Source: Rhodospirillales bacterium
GTDB taxonomy: Bacteria; Pseudomonadota; Alphaproteobacteria; Rhodospirillales; JABHCV01
Assembly: GCA_016776705.1 (NCBI GenBank)
Contig: JADHSW010000147.1
Coordinates: 1-7,623 of the forward strand
Direction: 5' to 3'
Length of the DNA: 7,623 bases
Each line of letters begins with the position of its first letter. The first letter of the stretch is position 1. The position numbers and the translations under genes were made by a program. Positions 1 through 6,501 of the stretch are shown here, one piece after another. The notes below the pieces were generated by a model. It searched no databases. It was not told the DNA's origin and worked only from the letters and a program-made list of their open reading frames with translations.

Positions 1-1221
1 AACGGAACGCTGAATGCGACTGGCGTAATCAAAACTGCTTGAAATGATATCGTAAGCGTCGGTAAGTTGTTGTTCGGCTTTTTTTCGCTCAGTACTGTCC
101 GTAAAGGTGCTAACGAACCCCCCATCCGGCAGAGGCCCGCCGGCTATTTCCATAACTATTCCATTTGGTCGGGTGCGTTCAAAGTCGTGGGTGACAAATC
201 TCTTCGCCTGTTCAACCTTTTTCTGAGTGATCAGTTCCGGATCGCCCTCATCAAACTCCCCTCGCTCAGCGTCGTATCTGATCCAGTCGACAAATGATGC
301 TCCCGGTTGCGCCAGCTCATCAGGCACGTCACGAATTTCCTTAAACTTTTCATTGGAAATGATCAGTGTCAGTTTATCATCATAGGCAACAAGCCCCTGA
401 TTCATGCTCCCCAGAACGGCTTCCAGAAGCGCCGATTTGTGCTCCACTTCCCTGGTACGTTCTTCAACGAGAGCCTCAAGATTTTCCTGATACTTTTTAA
501 CTTCCCTTTCAGCGGCCTCTTCGTTTTTCTGCATTTCATTGTACGCACGAACCACTTGCCCCAGCTCATCGGAGCTTTCCCAGGGTACGGGAGTTCTCAC
601 ACTTACTTCCCTGGCTCTTTCAATGCCCCGTCTAAGGTGATCCAGGGGACGCCCAATGACGATATGGACAGCAAACATAGTGCTTGCGACGAGACTGGCC
701 ACCATAACCAGCAAAATGATAGCGTTGACTTTGAGATGTTCAATCACGCCGAGCCAGATTTGCCTGCTGTGGAACGTTAGGACAAAACGGCCGATTGTTT
801 CTTCAGTTCCACTGGGCGAGTAGATCAGGGCTTTGTCGACCTTGAATTCCGGGATTTCCGGTTTACTTTCTATGTCTCCGACTTGCGCCATTATCTTGTC
901 TGACGAGTCAAAAACCACGGCCCCTTGTAAATGGGGGATTAGCTCAAGGTCTCCCAGAAGGCGGCGGACCTGATCGACGTCATACTCCCACACTGCGGCC
1001 TGGAAGGCTGCGCTTTGTATCGAGGCGACGCTGTTTACAGAACCCACCAATTGATCGCGCTCTTCCTGATAAAAAATAACTTCAAGGATCAGGAACAAAA
1101 TGGTCGCGGCAATCGTAACAAGGGGTACATAAATTGCGAGGAGCTTGGACGTCAGCGTCTTGAAGACTGACTTCCTTTCTCCTGCCCGGGCGCTATCGTC
1201 AGCGATTTTATTCTTTATCAT
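1..1221 (-). CDS. HAMP-PAS membrane sensor protein, C-terminus cut by window edge (probable SpoIIE-type phosphatase output)
   Basis: The 407 visible residues read from an ATG at 1221 and run off the left edge without a stop, so the gene is partial. Visible order: basic N-terminus; membrane segment about residues 26-50; periplasmic part about 51-163 (with AAVWEYDVDQVRRLL at 75-89 and GAVVFD at 100-105, typical of small extracytoplasmic sensor domains); second membrane segment about 164-188; HAMP about 189-242, starting with the usual GRPLDHL; coiled coil about 232-265; PAS fold about 264-378, ending GGPLPDGGFVSTFTDSTERKKAE. The last residues, AYDIISSSFDYASRIQRSV, resemble the linker that precedes a SpoIIE/PP2C-type serine phosphatase in alphaproteobacterial regulators, so that output is inferred; a histidine kinase or GGDEF output is not excluded. 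It starts 7 nt after the stop of the binding-protein gene and has no well-spaced Shine-Dalgarno sequence (GAGGTGG is 15 nt away), which suggests translational coupling. It probably passes an extracellular signal to a cytoplasmic phospho-relay. Confidence 0.85.
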   Translation of the reverse strand, partial: MIKNKIADDSARAGERKSVFKTLTSKLLAIYVPLVTIAATILFLILEVIFYQEERDQLVGSVNSVASIQSAAFQAAVWEYDVDQVRRLLGDLELIPHLQGAVVFDSSDKIMAQVGDIESKPEIPEFKVDKALIYSPSGTEETIGRFVLTFHSRQIWLGVIEHLKVNAIILLVMVASLVASTMFAVHIVIGRPLDHLRRGIERAREVSVRTPVPWESSDELGQVVRAYNEMQKNEEAAEREVKKYQENLEALVEERTREVEHKSALLEAVLGSMNQGLVAYDDKLTLIISNEKFKEIRDVPDELAQPGASFVDWIRYDAERGEFDEGDPELITQKKVEQAKRFVTHDFERTRPNGIVMEIAGGPLPDGGFVSTFTDSTERKKAEQQLTDAYDIISSSFDYASRIQRSV

Positions 1222-1228
1222 CCCAAGA

Positions 1229-1984
1229 TTACTTTGCCACCTCGTTCAGGAGTTTTTCGAGAAATTTCTTTTTCCTGAGTGTATCGATGGCTTGAACAAA
1301 TTTATTCAATTCCGGTTTTGGCACCAAAGACTTTCCACTAACAAGCCATATTGCCTCGTTTGTAACAGGTGTTCCAACCTTGGCTGAAATACCGTAACTC
1401 TCTTGATCAAATAAAAAGTGCAACTGGTCACAGGCTGAGAACCATGCCGCATCCGGTGAGGCTTTGAGTATCTGTATGACCTTGTCGACATTCGCCACAG
1501 TAATGAGATTCCCAAAGCCATTCTTTTCGAGGAACGATTCGTGTGATGATCCACGCCAAACCAGAACCCGTTTCAGTTTACGCGCGTCTTCAAGCGTATC
1601 GACACCAGCATTAACAGAGCTAAAGCAGATTGGCTCATCCTTAAGTGGTGTGATCCAGTTAAAGCGATTTTCGCGCTCTTCATTTCTGGTGAAAGGGAAC
1701 AGCAATAAATTGTCAGAATGTTCGGTTTCCTTAACTGCCCGCATCCAGGGAACAATGCGGTAGTCAATCGAAACACCCGATCGATTGGATGCCTCGCCAA
1801 AGAATGTCGGATAGGCTCCTACGACATCATCATTTTTAATTTCCAGCAAACCGCCCGGATTTTCGGCACTGATGAGATGAATTTTACCGTCGGCAGAAAG
1901 AGCGACCAATGGGTTTCCAACTACCGCGAGTGCCAACAAAAAGAATGAAACAAAAGGTCTGAAAAGTTTCCATCGCATAGTCAT
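1229..1984 (-). CDS. Periplasmic substrate-binding protein, SBP_bac_3-like
   Basis: A 251-aa secreted protein. Residues 1-31 form a signal peptide: basic MTMRWKLFRPF, hydrophobic VSFFLLALAVVG, and cleavage probably near ALSA/DGK. The mature part has features of the family-3 (polar amino-acid type) binding proteins: the first-lobe stretch YRIVPWMRAV (75-84), then LLLFPFTRNEERENRFNWI (93-111), a hinge-like VLVWRGSS (140-147), and a closing helical C-terminus. It should bind a small solute in the periplasm; the ligand cannot be told from sequence. I chose the ATG at 1984 because GAGGGA lies 7 nt upstream and the signal peptide then has normal length; a TTG 39 bases further upstream would only add non-signal residues. 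No ABC permease or ATPase gene lies nearby; the next gene, 7 nt downstream, is a membrane sensor, so a role in sensing rather than uptake is plausible. The two cysteines (120 and 185) might form a disulfide. Confidence 0.85.
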   Translation of the reverse strand: MTMRWKLFRPFVSFFLLALAVVGNPLVALSADGKIHLISAENPGGLLEIKNDDVVGAYPTFFGEASNRSGVSIDYRIVPWMRAVKETEHSDNLLLFPFTRNEERENRFNWITPLKDEPICFSSVNAGVDTLEDARKLKRVLVWRGSSHESFLEKNGFGNLITVANVDKVIQILKASPDAAWFSACDQLHFLFDQESYGISAKVGTPVTNEAIWLVSGKSLVPKPELNKFVQAIDTLRKKKFLEKLLNEVAK

Positions 1985-1991
1985 GCAAAAT

Positions 1992-1997
1992 TCCCTC
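1992..1997 (-). promoter_or_regulatory. Ribosome binding site of the substrate-binding protein gene
   Basis: GAGGGA on the minus strand, 7 nt before the ATG at 1984. It decides for this start over the in-frame TTG at 2023, which has no comparable purine stretch at a useful distance. Confidence 0.6.
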
Positions 1998-2100
1998 GCC
2001 TGATTGATGGCGACTATCAACAAACAGTATCATAGGTATGAAGGCGATCAAATCATAGCTCATTAACTGAGAGCAACATGGTGCGCGAACATGTCAGATT

Positions 2101-2125
2101 CTGAGGATTATTGTTTAGACCTCAG
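2101..2125 (-). repeat. Inverted repeat over the stop codon of the GT41 gene, possible weak terminator
   Basis: CTGAGG (2101-2106) and CCTCAG (2120-2125) form a perfect 6-bp stem with a 13-nt A/T-rich loop. The stem includes the TGA stop (2124-2122) of the TPR/GT41 gene. No U-run follows on the leftward transcript, so it is not a classic intrinsic terminator. It could slow transcription into the binding-protein/sensor pair or protect a 3' end. The stem is short and could arise by chance. Confidence 0.3.
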
Positions 2126-4500
2126 TCTTTCATCTCATTAATCACGCAAGCCTCCCTACCTGACAGGAAGGTCTCCCACATTTGACGGTATGCATTTTCC
2201 AGGCTTCTTACGAAGCGTGGAGTATCGAAAAGAGGTTCGCTGAGGCGGTTATTGGTTAATTTGGCTCTCAGTTCTGCAAGCTCATCCGGGTTTTGTGACA
2301 GTCTGAGAGCAAGAGCTTCGTAATCGCCAGGATTTTTCGTGATCAGTTCAGGCATTCCCACAGCGCTCAAAACGCTGGCAGAAACCCTGGAGGCAAAATG
2401 AGCTCCTATTATTGTTATCACCGGAACTCCTGCCCACAAGGCATCGCTGGTGGTCGTGTGACCGCAGCATATTCTGGTGTCCAGGGCCAGATCGGCGAGA
2501 CGATAGCGGGACAGATGCTGATCTTTTGGCAGGCTGTCGGCAAAAACCAATCGTTCGCCAGCTACCCCCCGTGATTCAGCCTCTTTGCGTAAATTAGCCT
2601 CTACGGCTTTATTGCTTCTGTATAGCCACAAGATACTGCCCGGTGTTTTTTTCAAAAGATTGATCCATACCCCGAATATAACCGGTTCTATCTTGAGACT
2701 GCCATTGAAGGAGCAAAAGATGAAACCTTCTTCCGGCAGGCCAAAGTCGGCACGGGTTAGCGGTGCAGAAGATATCTGTTGTCTGAAGTCATTGATCTGG
2801 TAGCAGTGAGGCATATAGACCAGTTTCTCACTATAAAAAGGAATATGTTCGTCCGGTGTAACAATGCGGTCCGTGATAAAATAATCCAGAAAATCAGCCC
2901 CGCTTGTGCCGGGAAAACCCAAATAGGAAACCTGAACCGGAGCCGGGCGAAGGGCGCAAATTTCCAGACGGCTATTGGCTGTATGCCCTTTCAGGTCGAC
3001 AAGAATATCAACGCCAGCTTCATAAATCATCCTGGCGGCATCCAGATGGCCTGTAGCCTGAATATCGAAAAATTTGTCGCTATCGAGTTCAATTTTCTTT
3101 CTATAGCTGCTGGCGTCATTTTTGCCATGTGAAAAACAGAAAACATTGAAATGCTCGCGGTCATGAAGCTCGAACAAGGACAACATCAAATGAGCCGTCG
3201 CATGGTGCTGGAAATCATTGGATAGATACCCAATGGTTATTTTTGACCTGGATTGCCTTCGGGCAGACATTGGGAATCCTGTTGTCAGGCAGGACATTCT
3301 TTTGGAAATTTCGCGACTTCTTGCCTGTGCAACTTTGAAGTTTTCAGATGGGTCATCATGAGAAGTAACACTGGCAAACGGACTGAACGCAACATCTTTT
3401 CCATCCCGGATCGCCAGTTCTGTGAACTTTCGCACCTTTGCATCAAGCGCCTCAACATCCTTCCACGCACAGGCCTGACGAAGTTGATACAGAAGATTCG
3501 CCGCCGCCCCTTCAAAATCAGGTTCAATACGCAATGCCTCCCGGTAGGCAGAAATAGATTCCGCTAAATGACCTGATTCCTTGAAGGCGTTTCCAAGGTT
3601 ATTGTGGTACTCGGTGTGATTCGGATCTATCCCCAGGGCACGCTGGTAGCTGGCGACAGCCTCTGCCACCATTCCAGCGCCCATAAGCGCATTGCCAAGA
3701 TTGTTATGAGCATCGGCATACTCAGGATTGATATTCAAGGCCTTGCGATAACACATCCCTGCCTTGTCCAACTCTCCCCTTGCCTTAAATACATTCCCTA
3801 GATTGTTATGGGCTTCGGCATAATCGGGTTTTTGGGACAAGGCTTTTTCAAAATGATCTTCTGCCTTTTTCAGTTGTCCCTTGTCAGACAAAAGATTGCC
3901 CAGATTATTGTGCGCCTCGGGATAGTTTGGATTGATGGCAAGGGCCTTGAGGTAGCTCTCGAGCGCAACCTCAATCTTCCCCGTTTTCTTTAGCGCCAGC
4001 CCCAGGTTGTTGTGGGCCTTGAAATAATCAGGGTTGATGTCGATGGCCTTACGATAATTGTCAATGGCCTGATCAAATTTTCCCTGACTTTGAAGAGAAA
4101 CTCCAAGATTACCAAAAGCTTCGCTGTAATCCGGTTTGAGAACCACAGCCTTGCAAAAGCTTTCGATAGCCTCATCCAGTCGTCCTAAAGCCTGCAGGGC
4201 GAGGCCAATATTGTTATGGGCTTCAACATATTCGGGGTTGATTGTCAGGGCTTTCGAAATCAACTCAACGGCTGCATCGCTGTGTCCAAACTGATGGGCC
4301 AACACCCCAAGCAGATGTAAGGCGACGGGCTGGTTGGGGTCAGCTTTAAGCACTTGTTTGTAAATCGTCTCAGCTTCGGGAAAGCGCCCTGACGTGTGAT
4401 GCTGGACAGCCGACTGCAGGGATTCATCAATGGATTTTACCTGCTGGTCATGTTGTGGCGTTTTTTGATCGCCCTTGGCAACCATTTTGACCCGTTTCAT
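2122..4500 (-). CDS. TPR-repeat SPINDLY/O-GlcNAc-transferase-like glycosyltransferase (GT41)
   Basis: A 792-aa cytoplasmic protein without signal peptide or membrane segment. Residues 27-330 are nine TPR units, eight of them exactly 34 residues each (59-330); 331-419 is a helical linker; about 420-780 is the GT-B catalytic region of the SPINDLY/OGT family. Family landmarks: KITIGYLSNDF (420-430) followed by His433, at the place of the conserved human OGT His498; PVQVSYLGFPGTSGADFLDY (521-540); FNGSLKIEP (598-606), with Lys603 matching the donor-phosphate-binding lysine; and CCGHTTTSDALWAGVPV (678-694), the nucleotide-sugar motif. By family it should transfer a sugar from a nucleotide donor to Ser/Thr of proteins; donor and acceptor are unknown. 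Some alphaproteobacterial flagellin glycosyltransferases have a comparable TPR-plus-GT layout, so flagellin is one candidate. Start: ATG at 4500 has GAGAAG 7 nt upstream; a GTG at 4515 would overlap that site. It is divergent from manC. Confidence 0.92.
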   Translation of the reverse strand: MKRVKMVAKGDQKTPQHDQQVKSIDESLQSAVQHHTSGRFPEAETIYKQVLKADPNQPVALHLLGVLAHQFGHSDAAVELISKALTINPEYVEAHNNIGLALQALGRLDEAIESFCKAVVLKPDYSEAFGNLGVSLQSQGKFDQAIDNYRKAIDINPDYFKAHNNLGLALKKTGKIEVALESYLKALAINPNYPEAHNNLGNLLSDKGQLKKAEDHFEKALSQKPDYAEAHNNLGNVFKARGELDKAGMCYRKALNINPEYADAHNNLGNALMGAGMVAEAVASYQRALGIDPNHTEYHNNLGNAFKESGHLAESISAYREALRIEPDFEGAAANLLYQLRQACAWKDVEALDAKVRKFTELAIRDGKDVAFSPFASVTSHDDPSENFKVAQARSREISKRMSCLTTGFPMSARRQSRSKITIGYLSNDFQHHATAHLMLSLFELHDREHFNVFCFSHGKNDASSYRKKIELDSDKFFDIQATGHLDAARMIYEAGVDILVDLKGHTANSRLEICALRPAPVQVSYLGFPGTSGADFLDYFITDRIVTPDEHIPFYSEKLVYMPHCYQINDFRQQISSAPLTRADFGLPEEGFIFCSFNGSLKIEPVIFGVWINLLKKTPGSILWLYRSNKAVEANLRKEAESRGVAGERLVFADSLPKDQHLSRYRLADLALDTRICCGHTTTSDALWAGVPVITIIGAHFASRVSASVLSAVGMPELITKNPGDYEALALRLSQNPDELAELRAKLTNNRLSEPLFDTPRFVRSLENAYRQMWETFLSGREACVINEMKD
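3511..4422 (-). repeat. Tandem TPR-coding repeats, 102-bp period
   Basis: This part of the GT41 gene encodes nine TPR units. Units 2-9 (3511-4326) are perfectly in register at 34 codons each, with no insertions. The conserved block coding for HNNLGN recurs and is visible on the plus strand as variants of 'agattgttatgggc' every 102 bp. DNA identity between units is moderate, so the array looks old and diverged rather than freshly duplicated, but it could still support recombination that changes the number of units. Confidence 0.9.
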
Positions 4501-4507
4501 TTTTGCA

Positions 4508-4513
4508 CTTCTC
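4508..4513 (-). promoter_or_regulatory. Ribosome binding site of the GT41 gene
   Basis: GAGAAG on the minus strand, 7 nt before the ATG at 4500. It supports this start over the upstream in-frame GTG at 4515. Confidence 0.55.
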
Positions 4514-4523
4514 ACTCACACAA

Positions 4524-4545
4524 CGTTTACGCTCAACCATAAACG
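4524..4545. promoter_or_regulatory. 22-bp dyad, candidate operator in the divergent intergenic region
   Basis: CGTTTA (4524-4529) and TAAACG (4540-4545) are perfect inverted half-sites separated by 10 bp, so the centres are 16 bp apart, about one and a half helical turns. It lies 23 bp upstream of the GT41 start and about 110 bp upstream of manC. Such spacing suits a dimeric DNA-binding protein or a small hairpin in the GT41 leader. No regulator is encoded nearby to pair with it; the assignment is inference. Confidence 0.35.
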
Positions 4546-4547
4546 AG

Positions 4548-4598
4548 CCTGCCCATGATTTGAAGGCAGGGCATAAGAATAGCTGTAGATAGCCCTGC
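4548..4598 (+). promoter_or_regulatory. Two mutually exclusive hairpins in the manC leader/upstream region
   Basis: CCTGCC (4548-4553) can pair with GGCAGG (4565-4570), 6 bp with an 11-nt loop. The overlapping segment GCAGGGC (4566-4572) can instead pair with GCCCTGC (4592-4598), 7 bp with a 19-nt loop. Both pairings use the same central strand, so they compete. They lie 56 bp before the manC start. If transcribed they could act as a switch; if not, they may be protein-binding palindromes. No U-run follows either hairpin and no clear sigma-70 promoter could be placed on either strand. Confidence 0.35.
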
Positions 4599-4639
4599 GC
4601 TGGCATCTGTGGTAATCAAGGCTCTGACTTTAGCGAATC

Positions 4640-4644
4640 AGAGA
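4640..4644 (+). promoter_or_regulatory. Weak ribosome binding site of manC
   Basis: AGAGA, 9 nt before the ATG at 4654. It abuts the other possible ATG at 4645, which therefore lacks a usable spacer; this favours the 4654 start. Confidence 0.4.
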
Positions 4645-4653
4645 ATGCTTACG

Positions 4654-6069
4654 ATGCGCATCCATCCAGTTATCCTGTCCGGTGGTTCCGGAACCCGGCT
4701 TTGGCCTTTGTCGCGGAAGTTTCTTCCCAAGCAATTGCTGTCCCTGACATCTGATAAATCCCTTTTGCAAGAAACCATGTTGCGGATGACAGGGGAAGGC
4801 TTCGTTGAGCCACTGGTCATCTGCAATACGGAGCATCGCTTTATCGTCGCCGAGCAAATCCGTGAAATCAAGATGACCGCGAAGGATATTATTCTGGAAC
4901 CCATGGGCCGCAACACCGCCCCCGCCGCCGCCATCGCCGCCATGACTTTGATGGCGGATGATTCAGAGGCAATGATGATGCTTCTGCCTTCCGACCACCT
5001 GATTGCCGATCAGGTTGTTTTTAGCAAAGCAATCGAAACCGCCAGACGCGCTGCTGAAAACGGCTATCTGGTTACCTTCGGGATCAAGCCGAGCGGGCCA
5101 GAAACCGGGTACGGCTACATTCAAACGGGGGACGAAATTGAAACCGTACCCGATTGTCACATTGTTGAAAAATTTGTCGAAAAGCCCAACCTTGAGAACG
5201 CAAAAAAAATGATTGCCCGCGGTGATCATGTCTGGAACAGCGGAATATTTCTGTTCAGGACCAGGACTTATCTTGATGAGTTAAAGCGACTGCAACCCGA
5301 CATGTTTTCGGCATGCGAAAAATCCCTGGCCAGTACCTCTCGCGATCTTGACTTCACCCGCCTGGACGAAGATATTTTTGGCAACTGCCCGGCCATCTCC
5401 ATCGATTACGCGGTCATGGAACATACGTCTAACGCCGCCGTTGTGCCTGTCGACATGGGATGGAGTGATATCGGCTCGTGGGCTGAATTGTGGAATGTGT
5501 CGGATAAGGACGCAGAGGGCAACGTCATCACGGGCGATGTTTTTGCCGAAGACACAAGCGGAAGTTACCTGCGCAGCGATCACAAGTTGATCGCAACGCT
5601 TGGCGTCAAGGATATGATCGTCATCGATACCGGCGATACGGTGATGGTAGCGCCCAGGGATCGATCACAGGATATTCGCGCCATCGTCGACAGGTTAGAA
5701 AATGAAGGCCGCAGCGAGCATCTGCTGCCTGGCAGGGTTCGCCGTCCATGGGGCTGGTATCAATCACTGGACAGCGGGACTTCATTTCAGGTCAAACGCC
5801 TTTGCGTAAACCCAGGTGCCCGTCTGTCTTTGCAACGCCATCAGCGCCGCGCCGAACATTGGGTCGTCGTTGCCGGTGAGGCGCAAATTCATTGCGATGG
5901 AAGCGATATGACCCTGGGACCCAATCAATCCACCTACATCCCCATTGGGGCAGTACACCGATTGGAAAACACAACCAGTGAGCCGCTGTATCTTATTGAG
6001 GTACAGTCAGGTGACTATCTGGGTGAAGATGATATAGAACGACTTGATGACGACTTCGCCCGCAGTTAA
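4654..6069 (+). CDS. manC: Mannose-1-phosphate guanylyltransferase / mannose-6-phosphate isomerase (bifunctional)
   Basis: A 471-aa cytoplasmic enzyme of the ManC/AlgA/CpsB type, with the family's usual length. It converts fructose-6-phosphate to mannose-6-phosphate (C-terminal domain) and mannose-1-phosphate plus GTP to GDP-mannose (N-terminal domain); a separate phosphomannomutase does the middle step and is not in the window. N-terminal nucleotidyltransferase: GGSGTRLWPLSR (10-21) with PKQ (25-27), EPMGRNTAPA (82-91), LLPSDH (110-115), FVEKP (174-178), WNSGIF (194-199), MGWSDIGSW (268-276). C-terminal cupin isomerase: RPWGWY (364-369), LSLQRHQRRAEHW (391-403), with Gln394, His396 and Glu401 as likely metal ligands, and His435 in PIGAVHRLEN. 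The usual HHHRAEHW is HQRRAEHW here, but the ligand positions remain. The ATG at 4654 gives the canonical MRIHPVILSGG start; a GTG at 4609 and an ATG at 4645 are alternatives. It is the first gene of a likely three-gene operon. Confidence 0.96.
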   Translation: MRIHPVILSGGSGTRLWPLSRKFLPKQLLSLTSDKSLLQETMLRMTGEGFVEPLVICNTEHRFIVAEQIREIKMTAKDIILEPMGRNTAPAAAIAAMTLMADDSEAMMMLLPSDHLIADQVVFSKAIETARRAAENGYLVTFGIKPSGPETGYGYIQTGDEIETVPDCHIVEKFVEKPNLENAKKMIARGDHVWNSGIFLFRTRTYLDELKRLQPDMFSACEKSLASTSRDLDFTRLDEDIFGNCPAISIDYAVMEHTSNAAVVPVDMGWSDIGSWAELWNVSDKDAEGNVITGDVFAEDTSGSYLRSDHKLIATLGVKDMIVIDTGDTVMVAPRDRSQDIRAIVDRLENEGRSEHLLPGRVRRPWGWYQSLDSGTSFQVKRLCVNPGARLSLQRHQRRAEHWVVVAGEAQIHCDGSDMTLGPNQSTYIPIGAVHRLENTTSEPLYLIEVQSGDYLGEDDIERLDDDFARS

Positions 6070-6092
6070 AAAGACGGGCATAGACTTTTTTT

Positions 6093-6097
6093 AGGAG
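6093..6097 (+). promoter_or_regulatory. Ribosome binding site supporting a TTG start
   Basis: AGGAG, 6 nt before TTG at 6104 and 12 nt before the in-frame GTG at 6110. The spacing favours TTG as the start of the DUF6165-like gene. Confidence 0.7.
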
Positions 6098-6103
6098 ACA
6101 GCC

Positions 6104-6496
6104 TTGTCCGTGAACATTTCCGTCGAAATCTCGCCCGGTGAGTTAATCGACAAAATCACCATTCTGGAAATCAAGCTTGAGCGGATTGAAGACGAGGCAA
6201 AGCTCGCTAACGTGCGCATTGAGTACGACACACTGACTAAAGCCCGCGACGGCGCCATTAGTCCCTCAGAAGACTTGAGCGCACTTGCGCAAAAGCTAAA
6301 GGCGGTCAATGAAGCTCTTTGGGAAATCGAGGACGATATCCGCGATCAGGAACGTGCAAGGGATTTTGGCGACACCTTCGTCGCGCTGGCCCGCGCCGTT
6401 TATGTGACCAACGATGAGCGCATGGCAGTAAAACGCGAAATAAACGATTTCCTGGGATCGCGTCTGGTCGAGGAAAAATCCTACGCTGCTTATTAA
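6104..6496 (+). CDS. DUF6165-like small protein of unknown function
   Basis: A 130-aa soluble, charged, mostly helical protein with no signal peptide or membrane segment. I recognise the pattern of the DUF6165 family: ISPGELIDKITILEIKLERI (residues 9-28), a central helix ending in NEALWEIEDDIRDQE (89-103), and a C-terminal part with VYVTNDERMAVKREIND and LVEEKSY. The heptad-like spacing of hydrophobic residues suggests a coiled coil or helical bundle, perhaps a binding partner rather than an enzyme; no catalytic motif is visible. The start is TTG with a strong AGGAG 6 nt upstream; GTG two codons later is the alternative. It sits 34 nt after manC and 5 nt before a GT9 glycosyltransferase, so it is probably co-expressed with glycan-building enzymes. 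A role as accessory factor of glycosylation is guessed from context only. The family name is from memory; the coding call itself is firm. Confidence 0.85.
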   Translation: MSVNISVEISPGELIDKITILEIKLERIEDEAKLANVRIEYDTLTKARDGAISPSEDLSALAQKLKAVNEALWEIEDDIRDQERARDFGDTFVALARAVYVTNDERMAVKREINDFLGSRLVEEKSYAAY

Positions 6497-6501
6497 TCAT
6501 C

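Noticed and set aside
67..780. Plus-strand open frames of 76 and 157 codons
   Set aside because: They lie antisense inside the HAMP-PAS sensor gene, whose frame is intact and gives recognisable domains; the antisense products show no family features.
2029..2057. TATGAT on the minus strand at 2034-2029, a -10-like box 45 nt before the binding-protein gene, with the same hexamer repeated 23 bp upstream (2057-2052)
   Set aside because: The position fits a promoter, but no -35 resembling TTGACA lies at 16-18 bp spacing and there is no extended -10 TG; too weak to list as a promoter.
4560..4591. TTGAAG (4560) and TAGATA (4586) as a possible promoter for manC
   Set aside because: Spacer is 20 bp and the -10 match is poor; it cannot be told from chance.
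4963..5583. Minus-strand open frames of 88 and 100 codons
   Set aside because: They are antisense to the manC nucleotidyltransferase domain, which is complete with all motifs; no recognisable protein and no ribosome binding context.
6068..6092. AAAAAG/CTTTTT stem followed by T-run between manC and the DUF6165-like gene, terminator-like
   Set aside because: The stem is almost only A-T pairs with an 11-nt loop and would be very unstable; the T-run is part of the stem and runs into the AGGAG ribosome binding site of the next gene.
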